A stretch of DNA of 41,864 nt from an uncultured Burkholderiales bacterium (GTDB taxonomy: Bacteria > Pseudomonadota > Gammaproteobacteria > Burkholderiales > Burkholderiaceae_C), in NCBI GenBank assembly GCA_903828695.1, contig CAIKNE010000088.1, forward strand, positions 1 through 41,864, read 5' to 3'. Numbering within the stretch: the stretch's first letter is position 1; every line of letters starts with the position of its first letter. The position numbers and the translations under genes were made by a program. The notes below the pieces were generated by a model. It saw only the letters and a program-made list of their open reading frames with translations. It had not been told where the DNA came from and ran no database searches. Below are positions 1 through 8,104 of the stretch, one piece after another.

Positions 1-143
1 GGTGCAGCAGCGACCGGCGCAGGTGCTGTGGGAGCTGCGCTAGCAGGGGCTGGTTTAGCGCCTGCTGCTGGATCGGCCGCGTGGGCTGCACTGGCTAAAA
101 CAAACGTGCTTGCGATGAGGAGGGACAGAAATTTACTTTTCAT
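1..143 (-). CDS. Exported Ala/Pro-rich protein, N-terminal part (runs off left edge)
   Basis: A minus-strand gene begins with ATG at 143-141 and stays open to the window edge. The first 47 residues read as a signal peptide: MKSK, then a hydrophobic core (FLSLLIASTFVLASA) and an AHA-A cleavage site near residue 22. After that comes a low-complexity Ala/Pro/Thr stretch. A GGAG ribosome binding site sits about 8 bases before the start. The product is therefore probably periplasmic or secreted; no domain can be named because the rest lies outside the window. A plus-strand frame is open over the same bases, but the signal peptide and ribosome binding site favour the minus strand. Confidence 0.7.
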   Translation of the reverse strand, partial: MKSKFLSLLIASTFVLASAAHAADPAAGAKPAPASAAPTAPAPVAAA

Positions 144-191
144 TAAAAAACTCCATTTAAAAGAAAAAATATTTAACTCAACTTACTCTAC

Positions 192-233
192 TAACACTGG
201 TAACACTGGTAACACTGGTAACACTGGTAACAC
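192..233. repeat. 9-bp tandem repeat (TAACACTGG), 4 copies plus a partial
   Basis: Four exact copies of TAACACTGG lie head to tail at 192-227, followed by TAACACT. They sit in the gap between two minus-strand genes for exported proteins, upstream of the left-edge gene. Nothing in the repeat suggests a known protein site; slippage-prone variation in copy number is possible. Confidence 0.9.
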
Positions 234-262
234 TACTAACTCGACTGAAAGAACTGAATCCA

Positions 263-664
263 TTAATTTCTCCACCCACGGTGCCAACCGTGCTCAGGGT
301 GATGCCACCCCCAACCAAACTGAGTGTGATAGCTCCACACCCAAGCGGCTCCAGGTGGCGGGTAATCGGGGGCCACATACACAGCACCCGGGGGCACAAT
401 GATCGGCGCGGGTTGAACAGCGATGGGCGCCACTGGGGTTACGATCTGCTCGGCCATCGTAGGCGCTTTGCCGATGCCTGAGCTCTGGGGCGGCAGCGCA
501 GGTGCAGGTACTTGGCCCTGATAGCCCCCAACTGGCTGGTGAGGGAGGAGGGCCGCGGGTTGTGGGTTTTGCGGCAAAACTGGAGTTTGAATGAGCTGCT
601 GAGCCTGTACCTGCAAGCATACGGAAGTAACCAATAACAAAAATGCGCTAAAGTTACGAATCAT
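263..664 (-). CDS. Small exported Pro-rich protein with aromatic/His-rich C-terminus
   Basis: This 133-residue protein starts with a clear signal peptide (MIRNFSAFLLLVTSVCLQVQA, cleavage near AQA/Q). A Pro/Gln/Val-rich middle follows (about residues 24-95). The last 35 residues are packed with Trp, Tyr, His and Gly (WVWSYHTQFGWGWHHPEHGWH), a pattern seen in small proteobacterial envelope proteins with YXW and HPXXGW motifs. The function is unknown and the location is probably periplasm or outer membrane. It reads in the same direction as the exported protein gene at the left edge. No strong ribosome binding site is visible. Confidence 0.75.
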   Translation of the reverse strand: MIRNFSAFLLLVTSVCLQVQAQQLIQTPVLPQNPQPAALLPHQPVGGYQGQVPAPALPPQSSGIGKAPTMAEQIVTPVAPIAVQPAPIIVPPGAVYVAPDYPPPGAAWVWSYHTQFGWGWHHPEHGWHRGWRN

Positions 665-678
665 CTTGTAAATGGTAA

Positions 679-708
679 ATTAGTACACATTAGTACTCAT
701 TAGAACAA
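679..708. repeat. Three 10-bp direct repeats (ATTAGTACNC)
   Basis: ATTAGTACAC, ATTAGTACTC and ATTAGAACAA follow one another at 679-708, just upstream of the start of the minus-strand exported protein gene (ATG at 664). Phased 10-bp repeats upstream of a gene can be binding sites for a regulator on one face of the helix, but no regulator is identified. Confidence 0.6.
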
Positions 709-717
709 GAGGGTCGG

Positions 718-999
718 TTACAGTTTTAGTTCGCCGTGTCTAAAGGGGATCCAATTTTTGTGGTCTGGCCTGTATTGCAAACCATAAGGATTGGTAAAGA
801 AAACCTTTAACAAAGGGGTCCCACCTTCTTTTGCGGTTTTACTGACGTCTACCAAGCCAGTAGGTAGAAAAACTTTTTCCAATACCTCTTGAGTTGCTGG
901 TTCGTGACCCAAAGAATTCGTGTAATTTTGAGCTTGTTCAGCAATTTTCCAAGCTTCATCAACCATATCGATGTAGCGAACTTGTGCTGTCTCTGTCAT
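718..999 (-). CDS. Hypothetical 93-residue protein
   Basis: The gene is supported by a strong AGGAGA ribosome binding site about 9 bases before its ATG and by normal amino-acid composition without low complexity. It has no signal peptide, membrane segment or cysteine cluster, so the product should be a soluble cytoplasmic protein. The N-terminal half is likely helical (EAWKIAEQAQNY); the C-terminal half has aromatic and basic residues. I do not recognise the family. It lies downstream of argF on the same strand, across a 125-base gap without an obvious terminator, so co-transcription with argDF is possible but unproven. Confidence 0.75.
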   Translation of the reverse strand: MTETAQVRYIDMVDEAWKIAEQAQNYTNSLGHEPATQEVLEKVFLPTGLVDVSKTAKEGGTPLLKVFFTNPYGLQYRPDHKNWIPFRHGELKL

Positions 1000-1124
1000 G
1001 TCGTCAATCTCCTAGACGTTTTTCTCAATCAAAATAGGAATCATATATGAGTTTGCGATCAAATTCAAAATTTCAATAGGGGCTCAGATGATTTCAATCT
1101 CACCGGAGTCGCATCAATGGCTCT

Positions 1125-2054
1125 TCAAAGGGATCCTAAGAGTAAATACTCCATTAAAGCCTTTTGGACATGAAGCCTGTTCTCCGCCTCGTCCCAAACA
1201 ACGGATTGGGGGCCGTCTATAACCTCAGCCGCAACCTCCTCGCCTCTATGGGCTGGGAGGCAGTGCATGAAAAGCGCCTGAGGATGAGCCATGGCCATCA
1301 TCTCTGGCCCCACACACCAATCGTTAAAGGCAATTCTTCTTGTTTCATTTTCTGCCTCATACCCCATACTGGTCCAGACATCTGTCGTAACCAAGTCAGA
1401 CCCCTTGCAAGCTTGCCGAGGATCATCAAAGACCTTAAAGCTGTGACTTGATGTGAGGCCTGCGATGGATTGATCTACCTCATAGCCGCGAGGGGTACTG
1501 ATGTGGACTGTAAATCCGAGCAATTCGGCTGCTTGTAGCCAAGTATTAGCCATGTTATTACCGTCACCAACCCAAGAAACAATTTTCCCTCGCAGGCATG
1601 CCAATGGATTGCTGGGGTCTCCGCGGTGCTCAATAAAGGTAAACAAATCAGCAAGTATTTGACAAGGGTGGAACTCGTTGGTAAGTCCATTGATCACTGG
1701 CACGCGCGAATGGGCTGCAAAGTTGTTGATCTTGTCTTGACCATAGGTGCGGATCATCACTAAGTCCACCATTCGGCTGATGACGCGAGCGCTGTCCTCT
1801 ATGGGCTCTGATCGCCCGAGTTGAGAGTCCCCGGTGGTTAAATGAACCACCGACCCCCCAAGTTGATACATCCCCGCCTCAAAACTAACACGCGTTCTTG
1901 TGGATGCTTTTTCAAAAATCATGGCCAACGTTCTGTCCACCAAGGGCTGATGGCGCTCATAGGACTTGAATTTGTTTTTGATTAACGCAGTTCGTTTGAA
2001 TAAATATTCGTATTCATCTAGCGTGAAATCAGAAAATTTCAGATAGTGTTTCAA
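1125..2054 (-). CDS. argF: Ornithine carbamoyltransferase
   Basis: It catalyses carbamoyl phosphate plus ornithine to citrulline, the sixth step of arginine synthesis, in the cytoplasm as a homotrimer. The 309-residue length is normal. The carbamoyl-phosphate loop STRTR is at residues 51-55, the HPCQ motif at 129-132, and the ornithine-binding HCLPAHRGEE loop starts at 264 with the active-site Cys at 265. The start codon overlaps the end of argD by 4 bases (ATGA), so the two genes are translationally coupled. Identification is secure. Confidence 0.97.
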   Translation of the reverse strand: MKHYLKFSDFTLDEYEYLFKRTALIKNKFKSYERHQPLVDRTLAMIFEKASTRTRVSFEAGMYQLGGSVVHLTTGDSQLGRSEPIEDSARVISRMVDLVMIRTYGQDKINNFAAHSRVPVINGLTNEFHPCQILADLFTFIEHRGDPSNPLACLRGKIVSWVGDGNNMANTWLQAAELLGFTVHISTPRGYEVDQSIAGLTSSHSFKVFDDPRQACKGSDLVTTDVWTSMGYEAENETRRIAFNDWCVGPEMMAMAHPQALFMHCLPAHRGEEVAAEVIDGPQSVVWDEAENRLHVQKALMEYLLLGSL

Positions 2055-3301
2055 ACGTTTGCCTTTTGCAAAGTTAAATTTTGAGTGCTAGATCCTTTGA
2101 GTCCTGCTTGTTCCTCTAAGAATGTTTTGATGATCGGGACCAAGATGGAGAGGACCTCATCAGCCTCAGCGGTTGTCATAATCAGTGGAGGCACCAAACG
2201 GATGACAGAGTCAGCGGTTACGCTGAGGAGCAGTCCCGCTTCTAGTGCCCGTCCCATGATCACTGAGCAAGGATCGTCTAGCTCAATACCAATCATCAAA
2301 CCAAAAGCACGAATTTCTTTCACCCCCTTTGAATGGCCAAGAGCTTTGACCAACCCTTCTTTCAAATGACTTCCCACAATAGATGCATTTTCAAGGAGTG
2401 AGTCTTCTTCAATGATTCTGATCGTCTCCACCCCAGCACGCATGGCCAGAGGGTTTCCCCCAAACGTGGTGCCGTGATTGCCGGGCTGAAAAATATGCGC
2501 AGCTCTTGGACCTGCAACAACCGCTCCAATGGGTACGCCTGAGCCTAGGCCTTTAGCCAGTGGCATCACATCAGGCTTGATCCCTGCCCATTGATGGGCA
2601 AACCATTTACCCGTCCTGCCCATGCCGCACTGGACTTCGTCAATCATCAGTAACCAATCCTTTTTGTCGCAAAGAGATCTGACCTGTTGGAGGTAATCTT
2701 TGTGCATGGGATTGATTCCGCCTTCACCTTGAATGGTCTCAAAAAATACAGCCACCACATCAGGATTGTCTTTTGTTGCAGCTTCCAAAGCTTTGATATC
2801 GTTTAGAGGGACCCGAATAAATCCACCCAGTAAAGGCTCAAAGCCTTTTTGTATTTTTGCATTACCCGTTGCACTGAGCGTGGCGATGGATCTGCCGTGA
2901 AACGCTTTTTCATAGACAACGATCTGTGGGTTAGAGATTCCTTTGTCGTGCCCAAATTTGCGGGCTAATTTAATGGCCGCTTCGTTAGCCTCTAAACCGC
3001 TTGAACAAAAAAAGGTATTCGTCATCCCCGCTAATTCAGCCAATTTCGCTGCAAGTTTTTCTTGATCGGGGATATGGTAATAGTTGCAGCAATGCATCAT
3101 TTTTGCGACTTGCTCTTGTAATGCGGGTACCAATTTAGGGTGACCATGCCCGAGCGTGTTGACCGCTATACCGGCGAGAGCGTCCAAATAACTCTTTCCG
3201 TTGACATCCCACAGACGAACCCCATGACCGTGGGACATTGCCACTGGCAATCTTCCGTATGTGTTCATCACATGAGGTGAATCTGCTTTGAGTAAAGACA
3301 T
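2051..3301 (-). CDS. argD: Acetylornithine aminotransferase (class III, PLP)
   Basis: This pyridoxal-phosphate enzyme converts N-acetylglutamate semialdehyde to N-acetylornithine in arginine synthesis, and often also serves in lysine synthesis. The 416-residue protein has the class III signature: the cofactor-binding IDEVQCGMGRTGK segment and the Schiff-base lysine in LAKGLGSGVPIGA. The substrate-binding HGRS segment and the TTFGGNPLA motif are also present. It is the first gene of an argD-argF pair. The short C-terminal tail after about residue 395 is not part of the conserved domain. Related aminotransferases (ornithine or succinylornithine) share the fold, but the coupling to argF supports ArgD. 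Confidence 0.95.
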   Translation of the reverse strand: MSLLKADSPHVMNTYGRLPVAMSHGHGVRLWDVNGKSYLDALAGIAVNTLGHGHPKLVPALQEQVAKMMHCCNYYHIPDQEKLAAKLAELAGMTNTFFCSSGLEANEAAIKLARKFGHDKGISNPQIVVYEKAFHGRSIATLSATGNAKIQKGFEPLLGGFIRVPLNDIKALEAATKDNPDVVAVFFETIQGEGGINPMHKDYLQQVRSLCDKKDWLLMIDEVQCGMGRTGKWFAHQWAGIKPDVMPLAKGLGSGVPIGAVVAGPRAAHIFQPGNHGTTFGGNPLAMRAGVETIRIIEEDSLLENASIVGSHLKEGLVKALGHSKGVKEIRAFGLMIGIELDDPCSVIMGRALEAGLLLSVTADSVIRLVPPLIMTTAEADEVLSILVPIIKTFLEEQAGLKGSSTQNLTLQKANV

Positions 3302-3433
3302 AAGGAGTGGCTCCGGAATGAGGCTGTTTGTATTAATTAGTGCAATTGTAATGAACTATCGTGAACGCTTGATGATACAAGACCTATAAGCGCTCATCCG
3401 TGCGCAAGTAGGCAGGACAGGTTTGGAATTAAG

Positions 3434-3457
3434 CCCAACCCCAACCCCAACCCCAAC
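3434..3457. repeat. Hexanucleotide tandem repeat CCCAAC x4
   Basis: Four perfect copies of CCCAAC sit in the divergent promoter region. On the minus strand this is a G-rich run (GTTGGG repeated) able to form four G-tracts of three, so a G-quadruplex is conceivable on that strand, upstream of argD. Confidence 0.85.
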
Positions 3458-3471
3458 ACAGATCAAGCGCG

Positions 3472-3487
3472 TCCTTTGTACAAAGGA
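3472..3487. promoter_or_regulatory. Perfect 16-bp palindrome, possible operator
   Basis: TCCTTTGTACAAAGGA is an exact inverted repeat without a spacer, in the region between divergent argD and the DUF3579 gene. Such a site fits a dimeric regulator. It does not resemble the enterobacterial ARG box, so the regulator is unknown. Confidence 0.45.
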
Positions 3488-3706
3488 GTCAATCTGCAAC
3501 TGAGCTCTCATCACCAATCCACCAAGAGAGCGTCTTATCGGGACTTCTGGTTGCCTCGTGCAAATGGCTCTGCATACTCGGGTTAGATCAGTATAAACCC
3601 GGTGATCCTTTAAGAGCTCGGTTAGAATGGTCCAGGTCCTAGGTACTTCGGATTTGCATCTTCAAATCCACGGCTATCCCAGGAATTTACACTTCGACCT
3701 TCAAGA

Positions 3707-4006
3707 ATGGCATCTCCCAACTCTAAAGAATTCATTATCCTGGGCATTACCCAAGACGGGAAGACCTTTCGCCCAAGTGACTGGGCTGAGAGGTTGGCTG
3801 GAGTGATGAGCCAATTCAGACCTGGCGGGGCCATGCCGGGGGACTACATTTCTTATTCACCTTGGTGCGTTCCGAATCAAATTGACGGCTATAAGTGCGT
3901 GGTCGTTCATATAGACCTTAAAGAGTCTGAGCCAATGGCTTGGAGCTTTGTGATGAATTTTGCAAAAGACAATCAACTTCAGGTCAAAGAACCTCAGAAG
4001 CCATAG
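3707..4006 (+). CDS. DUF3579 family protein
   Basis: This 99-residue soluble protein matches what I know of the DUF3579 family, found next to arginine or rpsT genes in beta-proteobacteria. The family-typical segments are ITQDGKTFRPSDWAERLAGV (about residues 14-33), FRPGG, YSPWCVP, a central KCVVVH strand and EPMAWSFVMNFAKDN near the C-terminus. The function is not established. It is divergent from argD and convergent with rpsT, and a bidirectional-looking terminator follows. The start codon has only a weak ribosome binding site, but the conserved sequence starts soon after it. Confidence 0.9.
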   Translation: MASPNSKEFIILGITQDGKTFRPSDWAERLAGVMSQFRPGGAMPGDYISYSPWCVPNQIDGYKCVVVHIDLKESEPMAWSFVMNFAKDNQLQVKEPQKP

Positions 4007-4021
4007 ACAGACTTGGACATG

Positions 4022-4051
4022 AAAAAAGCCGCTAATTGCTTAGCGGCTTTT
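4022..4051. terminator. Intrinsic terminator, likely bidirectional
   Basis: AGCCGCTAA and TTAGCGGCT pair around a TTGC loop, flanked by an A-run on the left and a T-run on the right. It therefore has a T-tract on both strands. It lies between the convergent DUF3579 gene and rpsT and can serve both. Confidence 0.85.
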
Positions 4052-4125
4052 AAGGGTAGTGTTTGCCAACAGCGCACCCGATCAAACGGCAGTCCCTTGA
4101 GGGGACCGTGCGAATTGCCTAGTTA

Positions 4126-4422
4126 TTAGGCTGCGGTTGCCAAGGCTTTAACCTTGACGGATAAGCGGCTCTTATCACGAGCTGCTTTGTTTTTATGAAA
4201 AATTCCCTTGTCTGCAATCGTATCAACGATGGCTTGCATTTTCCCGAAGAGTTCAGTTGCTTTGGCTTTGTCGCCACTTACAACTGCTTTCTCAACGTTT
4301 TTGACAGCGGTACGGTATTTTGAGCGCAGTGAACTGTTCGCTGCATTGAGTTTCACGTCTTGACGTGCACGTTTACGCCCTGAGGCTAGACGTGGGTTCT
4401 TTTTAGGCTTTCCAGATGCCAT
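4126..4422 (-). CDS. rpsT: 30S ribosomal protein S20
   Basis: S20 binds 16S rRNA in the body of the 30S subunit and acts early in assembly. The 98-residue product is Lys/Arg/Ala-rich and helical throughout, with the conserved start [20 protein letters not shown] and the [14 protein letters not shown] segment near residues 74-87. An AAAGGAAAT ribosome binding site precedes the ATG. It is divergent from murJ, as in many beta-proteobacteria. Confidence 0.97.
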   Translation of the reverse strand: MASGKPKKNPRLASGRKRARQDVKLNAANSSLRSKYRTAVKNVEKAVVSGDKAKATELFGKMQAIVDTIADKGIFHKNKAARDKSRLSVKVKALATAA

Positions 4423-4468
4423 GAGTAATTTCCTTTTATTGTCTGTAGATGATGTTGGCGAACCTTAG

Positions 4469-4477
4469 ATTATAGCA
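4469..4477 (-). promoter_or_regulatory. Extended -10 promoter for rpsT
   Basis: On the minus strand this reads TGCTATAAT: a consensus -10 hexamer with the TG extension, about 50 bases upstream of the rpsT start. No good -35 hexamer is seen at 16-18 bases, which is acceptable for an extended -10 promoter. Confidence 0.65.
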
Positions 4478-4550
4478 AATTCTGGGGTTAAAGCCCCTTT
4501 TTTACCAAGCATGTAAGTGCCAGACTGACTGGGGAAGATACACTTAGTGT

Positions 4551-6116
4551 GTGAGTCTCATAAAATCCGCATCCCTCGTATCCATTTTGACCCTTGTTTC
4601 CCGTGTCACCGGGTTGGCGCGCGAGCTCTTGATTGCCTCTTTTTTCGGCGCAAGCGCTCTCACGGATGCCTTTAACGTCGCTTTTAGGATTCCTAACTTA
4701 CTGCGCAGGTTATTTGCAGAAGGCGCCTTTAGCCAGGCCTTCGTCCCAGTCCTAGCCGCCACGCGGCAAACCAAGGGGGAGGAGGCAACGAAGGTTTTAA
4801 TAGACCGTGTCTCAACCCTCCTTAGCCTTGCACTTTTGCTCACCTGTATCGTGGGTGTGATTGCCGCTCCTGTGCTGGTTTGGATGATGGCCAGTGGTTT
4901 GGAGTCGAGTCCAGCGTCTTTTGACAATGCTGTTTATATGACACGTTGGATGTTCCCCTACATCGGCTTTATGTCTTTGGTTGCTCTGTCTGCTGGGATA
5001 TTGAACACTTGGCGCCGCTTTGCTGTACCCGCAGTCACTCCTGTGCTCCTTAACCTATCCATGATTTTGGCCGCATGGCTGGGAGCCCCTTGGTTCAGAT
5101 CCATGGGACTTGAGCCCATTCACGCACTTGCTTTTGGTGTCTTATTGGGCGGTCTGCTGCAACTGTGCATCCAAATCCCAGCTCTTTTGCATATCGGCTT
5201 ACTTCCAAGAGTGCACTGGAGTTTGAGGGAAATCAAGACGGCTTGGAGGGATCCGGGAACAAGAAACATTTTGAGCCTCATGGCTCCAGCCTTGCTTGGG
5301 GTCGGTGTGGCTCAGCTGTCCTTGCTGATCAACACTCAGATCGCCTCCCACTTGACGGCGGGCAGTGTGAGTTGGCTCAGTTACGCAGACCGTTTGATGG
5401 AGTTTCCAACGGCACTATTGGGTGTGGCGTTGGGCGTCGTATTGATGCCCCAATTGGCCGCAGCCAAGGCCGCTAACGATCGTCATACATTCTCAAAAAT
5501 GCTGGACTGGGGGCTTAGGCTGGTCGTGATGTCGGCTGCACCGTGCGCCGTCGTTTTAATGATCTTCTCGCAGCCCCTAGTCTGCGTTTTGTACCACTAC
5601 GGCGCTTTTACTGCCAATGACGTAGATCAAACCAGTCGCGCGTTGATGGGTTACGGGGTGGGGCTCCTTGGGTTGATTGCCATCAAGGTCTTGGCTCCAG
5701 GTTTTTATGCAAGTCAAGATATTCGCACCCCTGTCAAGATCGCTGTATTGGTCTTGGTGTGCACCCAATTGCTGAACACAGTGTTTGTTCCCTATTTTGC
5801 GCATGCTGGGCTTGCACTTGCCATTGGCGTTGGTGCGTTGATTAATGCGGGACTGCTTTGGCTAGGCTTGATTAGAAGCGGTAAATATGCCCCCATGCCA
5901 GGGTGGTCACGATTTCTTCTTCAAACTTTGATAGCATGTTTGCTGATGGGAGCTGTTTTGTACTGGGCCAACAATCATTGGGACTGGACTGCACTGAGGG
6001 CCAGTGTGTGGCTTCGAATCGCCCTTCTCGCGGGTGTCTTGAGTTTGGCTGGATCACTTTATTTAGCAGCCCTGGCAGCAATGGGTATGAATCTGCGCGA
6101 ATTAGTAAAGACATGA
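4551..6116 (+). CDS. murJ: Lipid II flippase MurJ
   Basis: MurJ moves lipid II across the inner membrane for peptidoglycan synthesis. The 521-residue protein is almost wholly hydrophobic, in line with about 14 membrane helices of the MOP exporter superfamily. The N-terminal signature is intact: SRVTGLARELLIASFFGAS, then the DAFNVAFRIPNLLRRLFAEG segment and AFSQAFVPVL. The start codon is GTG; translation from it gives the family-typical N-terminus MSLIKSASLV. It is divergent from rpsT. Confidence 0.96.
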   Translation: MSLIKSASLVSILTLVSRVTGLARELLIASFFGASALTDAFNVAFRIPNLLRRLFAEGAFSQAFVPVLAATRQTKGEEATKVLIDRVSTLLSLALLLTCIVGVIAAPVLVWMMASGLESSPASFDNAVYMTRWMFPYIGFMSLVALSAGILNTWRRFAVPAVTPVLLNLSMILAAWLGAPWFRSMGLEPIHALAFGVLLGGLLQLCIQIPALLHIGLLPRVHWSLREIKTAWRDPGTRNILSLMAPALLGVGVAQLSLLINTQIASHLTAGSVSWLSYADRLMEFPTALLGVALGVVLMPQLAAAKAANDRHTFSKMLDWGLRLVVMSAAPCAVVLMIFSQPLVCVLYHYGAFTANDVDQTSRALMGYGVGLLGLIAIKVLAPGFYASQDIRTPVKIAVLVLVCTQLLNTVFVPYFAHAGLALAIGVGALINAGLLWLGLIRSGKYAPMPGWSRFLLQTLIACLLMGAVLYWANNHWDWTALRASVWLRIALLAGVLSLAGSLYLAALAAMGMNLRELVKT

Positions 6117-6146
6117 AGTTAAAGTACTCCAATTAACATCAAAGTC

Positions 6147-6860
6147 ATGGACCTTAATCTATCCGTTCCAAGTGCGATCAATTTCTTTACCTCCCTTGTG
6201 CGCGAGGGGGAAGACTTTGCGCTTTTAGAAGCGGCAATCTCCATTGCGCAGGATGAATTTCCCCAGCTCGATATTGAGCAGACCCTTAGCCAGGTCGATC
6301 ACATGAGATTGAAACTTCAATCCCGCATTCCCAAGCACTGTGATCATTTGGGTAAATTGAGAATACTGAATATGTATTTCTATGACGAACTTGGATTTGC
6401 GGGCAATGTTAACAATTACGATGACCCTCAAAATAGTTTTATACACAGCGTGATTGCCACCCGACGCGGCATCCCCATTACCCTGGCCGTGTTGTGGCTT
6501 GAGCTGGCCAAAGAAATTGGCCTTAGAGCCAGTGGCGTTAACTTTCCGGGGCACTTTTTGATGAAGATTGATTTGCCCGAGCCCCATGAGGGGCAGGTCG
6601 TAATGGACCCTTTTACAGGCACTTCACTCTCTAGAGATGAAATAGGGGAACGCTTGGTTCCCTGGCTCACGCAAAGCGACCAAACCTTCATTCCTGGAGG
6701 TATAGCGGATGAGACCTTAGCTCATTTTTTAGAGTCCGCCAACTCCAAAGAGATTGTCACAAGGATGCTCAACAATCTCTTTGAGATCTACCGCAGGCAA
6801 TACGACTCCAAGCGTATGCAACTTGTCCAATCACGACTAGATGTGATTGGCTCTATATGA
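6147..6860 (+). CDS. sirB1: SirB1 family transglutaminase-like protein
   Basis: This 237-residue protein belongs to the SirB1/transglutaminase-like family. The typical core is present: LRILNMYFYDELGFAGN, then NSFIHSVIATRRGIPITLAVLW, then GVNFPGHFLMKI and the Asp-containing DPFTG segment. The usual catalytic Cys of active transglutaminases is replaced in this family, so an enzymatic role is doubtful; the His of GHFL and the Asp of DPF remain. It follows murJ by 30 bases on the same strand and is probably co-transcribed. Its cellular role is not established. Confidence 0.88.
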   Translation: MDLNLSVPSAINFFTSLVREGEDFALLEAAISIAQDEFPQLDIEQTLSQVDHMRLKLQSRIPKHCDHLGKLRILNMYFYDELGFAGNVNNYDDPQNSFIHSVIATRRGIPITLAVLWLELAKEIGLRASGVNFPGHFLMKIDLPEPHEGQVVMDPFTGTSLSRDEIGERLVPWLTQSDQTFIPGGIADETLAHFLESANSKEIVTRMLNNLFEIYRRQYDSKRMQLVQSRLDVIGSI

Positions 6861-6878
6861 TCCAGAGTTTGGGTCGCA

Positions 6879-7934
6879 TTAGCTAATAAAAACGCGTACC
6901 GCTGAGTCCTCTTTAGCGTCAGGCGTCGGGCTCTTTAAAGCGATCACCTCTCCAATGGCGTGCACAGATTCGCCCAGCGACTTGAGAGTGGCAATACAAG
7001 CCTGGGCTTGCTGCTCAGCAATAATGACGACCATCCCAATACCATTGTTGAAGGTACGGTTCATCTCAAAGTCATCGATACCAGCTGTTTTTTGGGCCCA
7101 ATTAAAGAGCTCAGTTTGAGGCCAGTTCTTGCGCACCAGTTGGACACCCATCTCGCTTGGCAATATCCGAGGGATGTTCTCGATCAGTCCGCCGCCCGTG
7201 ATGTGAGCAAGTCCTTTAATAGGATGTTTTTTAAGAGCTTCTAAAACGGGTTTTACATATAGCCGGGTTGGAGCCATTAATGCCTCTTTGTAGGGCAGGC
7301 CGTCTAGGGTTTGGGGCATCGAGCCGGCTGAGCGCTCCAGTAATTTGCGAATAAGTGAGAATCCGTTGGAGTGTACGCCACTTGAGGTCAAGCCAAGTAC
7401 AACGTCCCCAGGTTGGATATTTTTTCCGTCTAATATTTTTGATTTCTCAACGACACCCACTGCGAAGCCGGCCAAATCATATTCACCTTTTGGGTACATG
7501 CCTGGCATCTCCGCTGTCTCCCCCCCAATTAGCGCGCACCCGCTGAGCTCACAGCCCTTGGCTATGCCCTCTATGACTTGAGCTGCAGTGTCAACGTCTA
7601 AGGACCCGCAGGCAAAGTAATCTAAAAAGAATAAGGGCTCTGCTCCTTGAACCAAAACGTCATTCACGCTCATTGCTACCAAATCGATTCCAACCGTATT
7701 GTGGATGTTCCACTCAAACGCAAGCTTTAACTTAGTGCCCACCCCATCTGTGCCGCTCACCAATACGGGCTCTGAGTAGTTCTTGGGTACTTCAAACAAG
7801 GCGCCAAATCCGCCTATTCCCGCTAAAACACCGTTTCTGAGTGTTTTACGCGCAAAGGGCTTGATTCTCTCGATAAGAGCGTCCCCAGCGTCAATGTCAA
7901 CGCCAGAGTCTTTGTACGATAAGGGTAAATTCAT
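6879..7934 (-). CDS. purM: Phosphoribosylformylglycinamidine cyclo-ligase (AIR synthetase)
   Basis: PurM uses ATP to close the imidazole ring, converting FGAM to AIR in purine synthesis. The 351-residue length is normal. The N-terminal [13 protein letters not shown], the [15 protein letters not shown] loop, [17 protein letters not shown] and the [11 protein letters not shown] motif are all present, as is [14 protein letters not shown] in the C-terminal domain. It converges on the SirB1-family gene and is divergent from the permease gene downstream. Confidence 0.97.
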   Translation of the reverse strand: MNLPLSYKDSGVDIDAGDALIERIKPFARKTLRNGVLAGIGGFGALFEVPKNYSEPVLVSGTDGVGTKLKLAFEWNIHNTVGIDLVAMSVNDVLVQGAEPLFFLDYFACGSLDVDTAAQVIEGIAKGCELSGCALIGGETAEMPGMYPKGEYDLAGFAVGVVEKSKILDGKNIQPGDVVLGLTSSGVHSNGFSLIRKLLERSAGSMPQTLDGLPYKEALMAPTRLYVKPVLEALKKHPIKGLAHITGGGLIENIPRILPSEMGVQLVRKNWPQTELFNWAQKTAGIDDFEMNRTFNNGIGMVVIIAEQQAQACIATLKSLGESVHAIGEVIALKSPTPDAKEDSAVRVFIS

Positions 7935-8104
7935 AACTTAAGTTTCTTGGAAAAAGGGTAAAAGACGCAGTGCTTGAGGAGTAAATTCAATTAAAGCGTC
8001 CTATTGTGGCTTAGTTGGGGCGCAGATTGACAGCCCAGCCCCAAGAGGTGCGTAAAATCATAGTATTTTAAGTTAGTGGCAACCTGTTAACTCCACCCCA
8101 TCTT

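Larger units (their letters stand above)
3302..3706. other. Intergenic region between divergent argD and DUF3579 gene
   Basis: About 400 bases with no convincing gene. It holds a CCCAAC tandem repeat (3434-3457), a perfect 16-base palindrome (3472-3487) and a 6-bp stem with an 11-base loop (CGGGTT at 3579-3584 with AACCCG at 3596-3601). Promoters for both flanking genes must lie here, but no clean -35/-10 pair could be assigned. A small RNA is possible but not shown. Confidence 0.6.

Noticed and set aside
192-233. CRISPR array
   Set aside because: The units are only 9 bases long, contiguous and without spacers; no cas genes are present.
28-402. Plus-strand frame with Ala/Gly-rich start and Asn-Thr-Gly repeats
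   Set aside because: It overlaps two minus-strand genes with clear signal peptides; its Asn-Thr-Gly part is only the translated tandem repeat.
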